A DNA stretch of 7,397 nucleotides from assembly GCA_025451425.1 (NCBI GenBank), contig JANWKK010000038.1:1-7397 (forward strand). The letters run 5' to 3'. The notes under the pieces were generated by a model. That model worked only from the letters and a program-made list of their open reading frames with translations, made no database searches and was not told where the DNA came from. The translations under genes were made by a program, and so were the position numbers. Of the stretch, positions 1 to 5,954 are shown piece after piece (the stretch's first letter is position 1; every line of letters begins with the position of its first letter). The DNA comes from Gemmatimonadaceae bacterium (GTDB lineage Bacteria; Gemmatimonadota; Gemmatimonadetes; Gemmatimonadales; Gemmatimonadaceae).

Positions 1-151
1 ACACGCGGCCATCGAGCACGTAAAGCACGTCGCGCGGGAACCCCAGCGCAACACGCTCGTCCGTCGTTGGAACTACGGACAGATGAGAAAACCGGGGAGC
101 GCTGCAAGCAGCAACGAGAACGACTATGAATGCGAGAGTCAGCCGGGACAT
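1..151 (-). CDS. Putative lipoprotein, 5' part only (runs off the window)
   Basis: An open frame reads leftwards from an ATG at 151-149 to the window edge, giving 50 residues. It starts MSRLTLAFIVVLVAAC, a classic bacterial lipoprotein signal peptide: a short charged start (Arg3), a hydrophobic core and a lipobox V-A-A-C with Cys16 as the lipidated residue. The mature part is therefore probably anchored in a cell-envelope membrane facing the periplasm. The last visible stretch, FPRDVLYVLDGRV, resembles the 'LYVxDG' core found in TonB-dependent receptor plug domains. Small plug-domain lipoproteins exist in some environmental phyla, but this match is only a few residues long and is a guess. No Shine-Dalgarno sequence precedes the ATG. 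The gene is divergent from deoC, with about 100 bp between them. The function cannot be settled without the missing 3' part. Confidence 0.65.
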   Translation of the reverse strand, partial: MSRLTLAFIVVLVAACSAPRFSHLSVVPTTDERVALGFPRDVLYVLDGRV

Positions 152-199
152 ACTGGCGAGATCGGATATGAGAGGGAATTCTGCAAGACTGTAACACCA

Positions 200-231
200 C
201 CCAAGCCCCTAGCCCCTACTCCCCTAGTCCC
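200..231 (-). repeat. C-rich heptamer-like array in the divergent spacer; G-quadruplex motif on the minus strand
   Basis: Five C runs of 3-4 bases (200-202, 206-209, 213-216, 221-224, 229-231) are separated by spacers of 3-4 bases such as TAG, TACT and TAGT. The unit is about CCCCTAG with a period of 6-8 bp. On the minus strand this reads as five G runs with short loops, which fits the standard intramolecular G-quadruplex pattern. It lies in the spacer between the divergent lipoprotein and deoC genes, in what would be the 5' untranslated leader of the lipoprotein transcript. Similar 7-bp C-rich and G-rich repeats occur inside the ALDH16 gene further along. Any role in transcription or translation is inference. 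Confidence 0.7.
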
Positions 232-255
232 TCTGCTGCCCTACATTACCGCGGC

Positions 256-1350
256 ATGAGCGCGAAGCGCAATCTTGAAACGATCACCTCGACGGCGAGC
301 AACGCGGGCAAGCCGTCCTCGCCGCCACGTGAGAGCAGGGCGGCCGAGACGCGGCCTACGTTGATGGCGGGCACGACCGAACGCATCAATGGACCGTCTC
401 ACGACGCGCGTAATCCGGGAATCCCGCTGGATCTCGACACGGTCCGGTCCATCCATGTGAATCGGAGCGCCGTCGAGCGTCGAGCGGCCACCATTCCAAC
501 TCGACGCACTGTGAAGAAGGAATGGCAAGCCGCCTGGCTGTTGCGGGCAATCACCCTCATTGACCTAACGACGCTCGCAGGAGACGACACGCCCGGCAAC
601 GTGCGTCGCCTGTGCGCGAAAGCGCGACGCCCGTTGCGCGACGAGCTGGAGCGGTCGCTCGGTGTCGCCGAGCTTGGTATTCAAGTAGGAGCGGTGTGTG
701 TGTATCACGCGCTCGTGCCGATCGCCGTGGAAGCGCTTGCAGGGACATCGATTCCAGTCGCGGCCGTTTCCGCCGGCTTTCCCGCCGGGCTGAGTCCATT
801 CGACCAGCGTATTGCCGAGATACGCGCCAGCGTCGCCGCCGGTGCGCGCGAAATCGACATCGTCATCACGCGTGCACACGTCCTCACCGGCAACTGGCAG
901 GCGCTCTACGACGAAGTGAGAGCGTTTCGCGCCGCCTGCGGCGAAGCGCACATGAAGGCCATCCTCGCGACCGGCGAGCTCGCGACGTTGAACAACGTCG
1001 CGCGAGCCAGCGTCATCGCGATGCAGGCGGGCGCGGACTTCATCAAGACTTCCACCGGCAAAGAGGGAGTAAACGCCACGCTGTCATTCGCGCTCGTCAT
1101 GGCGAGAATGATTCGGGAATACAGCGAGCAGACTGGCTACGCCGTGGGATTCAAACCGGCCGGCGGAATACGCAGTGCGAAGAATGTGCTGGAGTACATG
1201 TACCTCATGAAGGACGAGCTGGGGGATCGCTGGCTGCGAGCCGATCTGTTTCGTATTGGTGCCAGTGCGTTGCTCACCGATATCGAACGGCAGCTCGAGC
1301 ACTTCGTGACGGGCCGCTATGCCGCGGCGCACCGCATGCCCATGCCCTAA
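256..1350 (+). CDS. deoC: Deoxyribose-phosphate aldolase (DERA), vertebrate-like long form
   Basis: Class I aldolase that cleaves 2-deoxy-D-ribose 5-phosphate to glyceraldehyde 3-phosphate and acetaldehyde, the last step of deoxynucleoside catabolism in the cytoplasm. Numbered from the ATG at 256 (364 residues), the Schiff-base lysine is Lys264 in DFIKTSTGK. The second active-site lysine is Lys300 in GFKPAGGIRS, and the conserved acid is Asp201 in EIDIVI. From about residue 68 the protein closely follows the human DERA pattern, for example TVKKEWQAAWLL, LIDLTTLAGDD, CGEAHMKAILATGEL and the C-terminal VTGRYAA. The usual short bacterial DeoC is only about 220-260 residues. The first 36 residues are Ser/Thr/Pro/Arg-rich and look unconserved. 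An internal ATG at 364 would give 328 residues, nearer the 318 of human DERA; neither start has a clear Shine-Dalgarno sequence. The stop is 4 bp before the ALDH16 start, so the two are almost certainly co-transcribed. Confidence 0.96.
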   Translation: MSAKRNLETITSTASNAGKPSSPPRESRAAETRPTLMAGTTERINGPSHDARNPGIPLDLDTVRSIHVNRSAVERRAATIPTRRTVKKEWQAAWLLRAITLIDLTTLAGDDTPGNVRRLCAKARRPLRDELERSLGVAELGIQVGAVCVYHALVPIAVEALAGTSIPVAAVSAGFPAGLSPFDQRIAEIRASVAAGAREIDIVITRAHVLTGNWQALYDEVRAFRAACGEAHMKAILATGELATLNNVARASVIAMQAGADFIKTSTGKEGVNATLSFALVMARMIREYSEQTGYAVGFKPAGGIRSAKNVLEYMYLMKDELGDRWLRADLFRIGASALLTDIERQLEHFVTGRYAAAHRMPMP

Positions 1351-1354
1351 CGAC

Positions 1355-3778
1355 ATGTCATCAGTTGCCGAAATCTTCGAGTCGCTCGACTACGGCCCCG
1401 CTCCCGAGAGCGACAAGGATGCCCTTGCCTGGTTAGGCAAGCGCGAGCGCGTCTTCGGGCACTTTATCGGCGGCCGCTGGACCGAGCCTGGCGAGACCTT
1501 CGACGTGTTCAACCCCGCGACGCGCGTGCTTTTGGCGCGGGTGAGTCAGGGAACCGCTCAGGACGTGAACGCGGCCGTCAATGCGGCGCGCGGGGCGCTC
1601 CCGGCGTGGCAAGGCCTAACGCCGCACGCCCGCGCGCGATGGCTTTACGCCCTCGCCCGGGGTGTTCAGAAGCACTCGCGCTTCTTCGCTGTTCTCGAGA
1701 GCATGGACAACGGAAAGTCGATACGTGAAACGCGCGACATCGACATCCCGCTTGTCGCTCGGCATCTCTACCATCACGCCGGTTGGGCGCAACTGTTGGG
1801 CGTCGAATTTGCCGGTTACCACGGCGTCGGCGTCGTTGGGCAGATCATTCCGTGGAACTTCCCGTTGCTGATGCTCGCGTGGAAGATCGCGCCAGCGCTG
1901 GCCGCGGGCTGTACCATTGTCATCAAGCCGGCTGAGTTCACGCCACTTAGCGCGCTGCTTTTCGCGGAGCTCGCCGCCGACATCGGCCTTCCGCCAGGCG
2001 TCTTGAATATTCTCACAGGCGATGGCGACACCGGCAAGTTGATCGTCGATCACCCCGACATCGACAAAATTGCGTTCACCGGCTCGACGGAAGTGGGACG
2101 CGCGATTCGCCGCGCGACGGCCGGCTCCGGAAAAAAGCTGAGCCTCGAGCTGGGTGGAAAGAGTCCGTTCATCGTGTACGACGACGCCGATCTCGATAGC
2201 GTCGTCGAGGGCGTGGTCGACGCGATCTGGTTCAACCAGGGTCAAGTCTGCTGCGCCGGGTCGCGGCTGCTCGCGCAGGAAGGAATCGCGACGAAACTCG
2301 AGGCGAAGCTCCGAGCACGAATGGAGAAGCTGCGCATCGGCTCCTCGCTCGATAAGGCAGTCGACATGGGTGCGATCGTCGCGCCCGTGCAGCTCGAGCG
2401 GATCCGGGGACTCGTCAGGCAGGGCGTCGATGAAGGCGCGCGCATGTGGCAGCCGTCCTGGGCCTGTCCGACGGAAGGCTACTTCTATCCGCCAACGCTG
2501 TTCACAGAGGTCTCGCCATCGTCGACCATCGCACAAGTCGAGATCTTCGGTCCCGTGCTCGTCTCGATGACGTTTCGTACGCCCGAGGAGTCGGTCGCGC
2601 TGGCCAACAACACACCCTACGGCCTCGCGGCGAGCGTTTGGACCGAGAACATCAATCTTGCGCTCGACATCGCGCCGAAGCTCAAATCCGGTGTCGTCTG
2701 GGTGAACTCGACTAACCTCTTCGACGCCGCCGCGGGTTTTGGCGGCTACCGCGAGAGTGGGTTTGGAAGAGAAGGTGGTCGGGAAGGCATGTTCGAGTAC
2801 CTAACGCGCGACGCTGGTGCCGGGACGGGGGATGCGGGGCGTGGGACGCGGGATGCGTCGGGCTCTACAGATTCCAATCGCAGCTCGTCGCTCGACATTG
2901 TCGCTCGACCCCCAGCCCCCAGCCCTCTACCCGCCATCGACCGTACCCCCAAGCTCTTCATCGGCGGCAAACAAGCGCGCCCCGATTCCGGATACAGCCG
3001 CCGGATCGCGGCACCTAACGGCGAGATCGTCGGCGAGGTCGGGGAAGGGAACCGAAAGGACGTCCGCAATGCGGTGGAGGCCGCCCACGCTGCCTATCGA
3101 GGGTGGAGTAAGGCAACAGGCCATAATCGCGCGCAGATCCTCTATTACATCGCAGAAAACCTTGCCGCGCGCTCCGCGGAGTTCACAAGCCGAATTCAGG
3201 CTATGACAGGACGTGACGCCGCCGACGCCAGTCGCGAAGTCGAAGCTGCTGTGTCGCGACTGTTCACCTACGGCGCTTGGGCCGACAAGCACGACGGCGC
3301 GGTGCACTCGGTCCCGATCCGTGGTGTCGCGATCGCCATGAACGAGCCAATCGGGGTTCTCGGTCTCGTTTGCCCTAACGAGCTACCATTGCTCGGCTTT
3401 GTCTCGCTCATTGGACCGACGATGGCCACTGGCAACGCCGTCATCATCATTCCTTCGGAGCCGCATCCTCTTTCGGCGACCGATTTCTACGGCGTCCTCG
3501 AGACCTCCGACGTCCCCGATGGCGTCGTCAACATCGTCACCGGCGCAAAAGACGCGCTCTCGAAGGTCCTCGCCGAACACGACGACGTCGAAGGAGTGTG
3601 GTACTTCGGTTCGCGCGAGGGCGTGAAGGCAGTCGAGTTGGCGTCGGCTTCGAACATGAAGCGTACATGGGCCACTTGGCACACGCGCGACTGGCTCGAT
3701 GCGGAAGACGGCGAAGGACGCGAATTCCTTCGTCAGGCAACACAGGTTAAGAATGTCTGGGTGCCGTACGGAGAGTGA
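1355..3778 (+). CDS. ALDH16-type aldehyde dehydrogenase, two ALDH modules in one chain
   Basis: NAD(P)-dependent oxidation of an aldehyde to its acid; acetaldehyde made by the upstream DeoC is the likely substrate. The protein has 807 residues from the ATG at 1355. An ATG at 1319 would add 12 residues and overlap deoC, which is less likely. Module 1 (about 30-484) is a complete ALDH: Asn168 in IIPWNFPLL (oxyanion hole), FTGSTEVGRAI (cofactor binding), general base Glu265 in LELGGKSP, nucleophile Cys299 in NQGQVCCAGSR. The 34-residue Glu-Cys spacing matches human ALDH2. A linker at about 485-532 is encoded by low-complexity 7-bp repeats. Module 2 (about 533-807) resembles the N-terminal half of an ALDH (KLFIGGKQ, EPIGVLGLVCPNELPLL) but has no Glu or Cys active-site motif and ends in ATQVKNVWVPYGE. 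A catalytic first module, a non-catalytic second module and about 800 residues are the hallmarks of ALDH16; human ALDH16A1 has 802 residues and has lost the Cys. There is no Shine-Dalgarno sequence, so translation is probably coupled to deoC. Confidence 0.93.
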   Translation: MSSVAEIFESLDYGPAPESDKDALAWLGKRERVFGHFIGGRWTEPGETFDVFNPATRVLLARVSQGTAQDVNAAVNAARGALPAWQGLTPHARARWLYALARGVQKHSRFFAVLESMDNGKSIRETRDIDIPLVARHLYHHAGWAQLLGVEFAGYHGVGVVGQIIPWNFPLLMLAWKIAPALAAGCTIVIKPAEFTPLSALLFAELAADIGLPPGVLNILTGDGDTGKLIVDHPDIDKIAFTGSTEVGRAIRRATAGSGKKLSLELGGKSPFIVYDDADLDSVVEGVVDAIWFNQGQVCCAGSRLLAQEGIATKLEAKLRARMEKLRIGSSLDKAVDMGAIVAPVQLERIRGLVRQGVDEGARMWQPSWACPTEGYFYPPTLFTEVSPSSTIAQVEIFGPVLVSMTFRTPEESVALANNTPYGLAASVWTENINLALDIAPKLKSGVVWVNSTNLFDAAAGFGGYRESGFGREGGREGMFEYLTRDAGAGTGDAGRGTRDASGSTDSNRSSSLDIVARPPAPSPLPAIDRTPKLFIGGKQARPDSGYSRRIAAPNGEIVGEVGEGNRKDVRNAVEAAHAAYRGWSKATGHNRAQILYYIAENLAARSAEFTSRIQAMTGRDAADASREVEAAVSRLFTYGAWADKHDGAVHSVPIRGVAIAMNEPIGVLGLVCPNELPLLGFVSLIGPTMATGNAVIIIPSEPHPLSATDFYGVLETSDVPDGVVNIVTGAKDALSKVLAEHDDVEGVWYFGSREGVKAVELASASNMKRTWATWHTRDWLDAEDGEGREFLRQATQVKNVWVPYGE
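2822..2856 (+). repeat. Five tandem G-rich heptamers (consensus GGGRYGC) inside the ALDH16 linker
   Basis: Five consecutive 7-bp units start at 2822, 2829, 2836, 2843 and 2850, with consensus GGGRYGC (for example GGGATGC at 2829 and 2850, GGGACGC at 2843). Because 7 is not a multiple of 3, the units run through all three frames and encode a Gly/Thr/Arg/Asp/Ala-rich stretch (residues about 490-501 of the ALDH16 protein). G runs at 2822-2824, 2827-2831, 2836-2839, 2843-2845 and 2850-2852 with loops of 2-4 bases fit the G-quadruplex pattern on the coding strand. Heptanucleotide tandem repeats (STRR) are well known in cyanobacteria, mostly outside genes. Finding one in frame within a linker suggests repeat invasion of a tolerant site. 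Confidence 0.75.
2909..2932 (-). repeat. C-rich heptamers (CCCCCAG-like) closing the ALDH16 linker; G-quadruplex motif on the minus strand
   Basis: Units CCCCCAG (2909), CCCCCAG (2916) and CCCTCTA (2923), followed by CCC (2930-2932), keep the same 7-bp period as the G-rich block 50 bp upstream and the spacer array at 200-231. The encoded protein stretch is Pro-rich (RPPAPSPLP). Read on the minus strand, the four G runs have loops of 2-4 bases and fit a G-quadruplex. In the transcript, the C runs could instead pair with the G runs at 2822-2852 to form a loose hairpin; the pairing is imperfect and was judged by eye only. Confidence 0.65.
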
Positions 3779-3792
3779 AGGTCGGCCTGGTT

Positions 3793-5925
3793 TTACCGCA
3801 CAGCCGAGACCTGCGACGTCCCCAAGTACCGAGACAACCAGCTCTGCACCTCCCCCCACCACAACCGCTGAGTCTGAGGCTTCAGCACCCAGTGCCCCTC
3901 ATCGGGGAAGATCACCAGTCGGCTCGGCACCCCCTGTCGCTGCAGCGCCGTAAACATCGACAGGTCCTCTGTATAGGGAACTCTGAAGTCGAGCTCCCCA
4001 CCGCTCACGAGTGTCGGCGTCTTGAAGTTCTTGGCGTAAAGATGCGGCGAGAAAACTCGGTACTCCTCGCGCATCGCCGTTGGATTCCAGAAATCTCCAC
4101 CGTACTCCCACTCCGGGAACCAGAGCTCCTCGGTGGCCGTGTTCATGTTTTCGAGATTGAACGGGCCAGCATGCGACACGAGCGCCTTGAATCGAGTCGT
4201 ATGGCCGGCGATCCAATCCACCAAGTAGCCGCCAAACGAGCCCCCCGCCGCGCCTAACCGCGATCGGTCCATCCAACTATAGCGAGCGAGCGCTGCGTCG
4301 AGGCCGTTCATCAGGTCCGTATAAACCTTGCCACCCCAATCCTTCGAGACGCCGTCGACAAAGGCCTGGCCGTAGCCCGTCGACCCACGCGGATTCACGA
4401 TCACGAGCGCAAACCCAGGCGCCGCGAACATCTGATAGTTCCAGCGCGAGTGCCATTGATCGAGCCAGGCGCCTTGCGGACCGCCATGAATGAGCAGAAC
4501 CGTCGGATATTTTCGGCCCGCTTGCCATTGCGGCGGCTTGACGATGAATCCCTGTACGCTGTCGCCACCCGCGCCCTTGAACCAGAAATCGTCGACCGGG
4601 TTGACGGCGAGCCGAGCGACGAGTGCGTCGTTCTCGTGCGTGAGCTGGCGCGCGATCGCCTTACCGTTAGGCTCCACGGTCGCGACGAAAACTTCCGTCG
4701 GCTGCTCGGCCGCGTCCCGCGCCCAGGCGAGTGTTCGGCCGTCGGCGGACAACGTGAATCCGGCATTGTTGTGCTCACCAACGAGGAGCGCCGGGCCGCG
4801 CGGCTTCACCAGACTCGCGCCCGCCGTCCCTTGCTCGAGGACGAGGCGGTAGAGCTTTTCCCGACCCGCATCGGTTGTGTTCACGTATAGCGCGCTCATG
4901 TCCGGCGCGAAGAAGTACGAGTCGGCGTTGCGGTCCCACGACGGGAGCAGTTCCCGACTCGTCTTCGTCGCCCGCTCATACAACATCAGCCGCCACCGGT
5001 CGGACTCGAATCCGGCGCGCTTCTGTGAGGAGTAGGCGATGAATTGACCGTTAGGCGTGTAGACCGGATTCTGATCAGCTCCCTTGTTCGCCGCCGTGAT
5101 CACTGTTGCCGTGCCGCCCGTCGTCGGAACGATGTAAAGATTGATGTCCGTCGACCATGCGTCGGCGCGGCCCGCGTCCTTCGCGGTGTACGTCATCTCC
5201 GAGCCATCAGGAGAGAAGGCGTAGCCTTCGCTGCCGCCGAACGGTCCCGGCGGAATGTCGTAGCGCGCGCCCGGCGTGAGATCACGCAGCCCGGAGCCGT
5301 CGAGCGAGACAACGAACAGGTGCGAGCGCGTACCGTTGTCCCATGCAGTCCAGTGCCGGAACATCAACTGGTCGGCGATGTGCGCCTTCACCGGATTCGC
5401 GGCAGCGCTGCTGTCGCGCGACGCGTTGCACGCATCGGTCGTGCAGTCGGGATAGACCGACGTCGTGAATGCGATGAGCGAGCCTGTGGGCGACCACACC
5501 GGTCCGGTCGCGCCACCACGGAGTTTGGTCAGTTGGACGCGATTGCCGCCGGAACTATCTGCTAGCCACAGCTGTCCGCCAGCGATGTATGCGACGTGAC
5601 GACCATCGGGCGACCACCGCGCTTCGCTCGCGTTGACGTCGTCACTTGGAAATAGGCGCGGCGTACCTCCTTGGAGCGCAACGACCAACGTCTTTCCTGC
5701 GCGCCGATTCGCCGCCACATCGGTCGTCCTCACCGCATACAGCACCGAACGTCCATCGGGTGAGACCTGTGGATCAGAGACTGCGCGCACGGCGGCGAAA
5801 TCGTCGTACGTGATCGGCCGCTTCTGTTGAGCACCTAACGACTGAGTGGCCGTTCCGGCCACGACGGCAAAGGCCAAAGCAATCGATGCGTTCATGAGAG
5901 GCAACTGGTGAGGATTCCGTCTCAA
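3793..5925 (-). CDS. Exported S9 family (prolyl oligopeptidase/DPP5-like) serine peptidase
   Basis: Serine peptidase releasing dipeptides or other short peptides, probably periplasmic; substrate specificity is not visible. It has 710 residues from a TTG start at 5925. Residues 1-32 form a signal peptide: Arg2-Arg3, hydrophobic core about 13-26, likely cleavage after Gly-Ala32 before QQ. An ATG at 5895 (700 residues) is possible but would lose the positive n-region; neither start has a clear Shine-Dalgarno sequence. The N-terminal part is a beta-propeller with TolB/PD40-type repeats at about 53-65 (VSPDGRSVLY), 103-115 (WSPDGRHVAY), 143-155, 237-248 and 288-300. The C-terminal part is an alpha/beta hydrolase: IHGGPQG, nucleophile Ser563 in GGSFGGY, Asp646 in GELDFRVP, His678 in DEGHW, in S9 order and spacing. 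RHWTAWDNGTRSHLFVV (190-206) is typical of DPP5-like enzymes. Cys161 and Cys166 could form a disulfide. It starts 29 bp after the beta-lactamase-like gene, so the two are probably one transcript. Confidence 0.93.
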   Translation of the reverse strand: MRRNPHQLPLMNASIALAFAVVAGTATQSLGAQQKRPITYDDFAAVRAVSDPQVSPDGRSVLYAVRTTDVAANRRAGKTLVVALQGGTPRLFPSDDVNASEARWSPDGRHVAYIAGGQLWLADSSGGNRVQLTKLRGGATGPVWSPTGSLIAFTTSVYPDCTTDACNASRDSSAAANPVKAHIADQLMFRHWTAWDNGTRSHLFVVSLDGSGLRDLTPGARYDIPPGPFGGSEGYAFSPDGSEMTYTAKDAGRADAWSTDINLYIVPTTGGTATVITAANKGADQNPVYTPNGQFIAYSSQKRAGFESDRWRLMLYERATKTSRELLPSWDRNADSYFFAPDMSALYVNTTDAGREKLYRLVLEQGTAGASLVKPRGPALLVGEHNNAGFTLSADGRTLAWARDAAEQPTEVFVATVEPNGKAIARQLTHENDALVARLAVNPVDDFWFKGAGGDSVQGFIVKPPQWQAGRKYPTVLLIHGGPQGAWLDQWHSRWNYQMFAAPGFALVIVNPRGSTGYGQAFVDGVSKDWGGKVYTDLMNGLDAALARYSWMDRSRLGAAGGSFGGYLVDWIAGHTTRFKALVSHAGPFNLENMNTATEELWFPEWEYGGDFWNPTAMREEYRVFSPHLYAKNFKTPTLVSGGELDFRVPYTEDLSMFTALQRQGVPSRLVIFPDEGHWVLKPQTQRLWWGEVQSWLSRYLGTSQVSAVR

Positions 5926-5954
5926 GGATACATCACGTCACACCGGAGAGCGGG

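Larger units (their letters stand above)
564..5840. repeat. Dispersed heptamer CCTAACG / CGTTAGG, nine copies
   Basis: Exact copies of CCTAACG lie at 564, 1346, 1615, 2800, 3014, 3374 and 5834 (first base). Copies of its complement CGTTAGG lie at 4665 and 5049. With about 62% GC, roughly one copy on both strands together is expected in 7.4 kb. Every CCTAA in the window on either strand (11 found) continues to CCTAAC, and nine of these to CCTAACG; the other two (at 1431 and 4253) are CCTAACC. Eight of the nine read CCTAACG in the sense strand of their gene. One overlaps the deoC stop codon (TAA at 1348-1350). The coding phase differs: Leu-Thr via the rare CTA codon (564, 1615, 2800), Pro-Asn via CCT AAC (3014, 3374, 4665, 5049) and Ser-Leu-Gly via TTA (5834). 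This span is an envelope around the sites, not a continuous element. Confidence 0.6.

Noticed and set aside
158..188. Promoter for the divergent lipoprotein gene (TTGCAG on the minus strand)
   Set aside because: The matching -10 position reads GATCTC, far from consensus and too close to the start codon.
200..231. CRISPR-like or telomere-like array
   Set aside because: The units are only about 7 bp with no unique spacers, so it is a simple heptamer repeat.
612..1436. 274-codon plus-strand frame overlapping deoC and the start of ALDH16
   Set aside because: Very Arg-rich and out of frame with two well-supported genes; no domain or ribosome binding site.
1616..2536. 306-codon open frame on the minus strand opposite ALDH16
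   Set aside because: It is Arg/Asp-rich with no recognisable motif and lies fully antisense to a clearly conserved ALDH module. It is a GC-rich shadow frame.
3779..3800. Short AGG/CCT hairpin followed by TTTT after ALDH16 as a terminator
   Set aside because: The stem is only 3 bp, too short to support an intrinsic terminator.
2927..3862. Overlapping minus-strand frames opposite the second ALDH module
   Set aside because: Antisense to a conserved module, with biased composition and no motif.
4450..5565. Plus-strand frames (146 and 173 codons) within the S9 peptidase region
   Set aside because: They are antisense to the propeller and hydrolase domains, which carry clear S9 motifs on the minus strand. 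No independent support.
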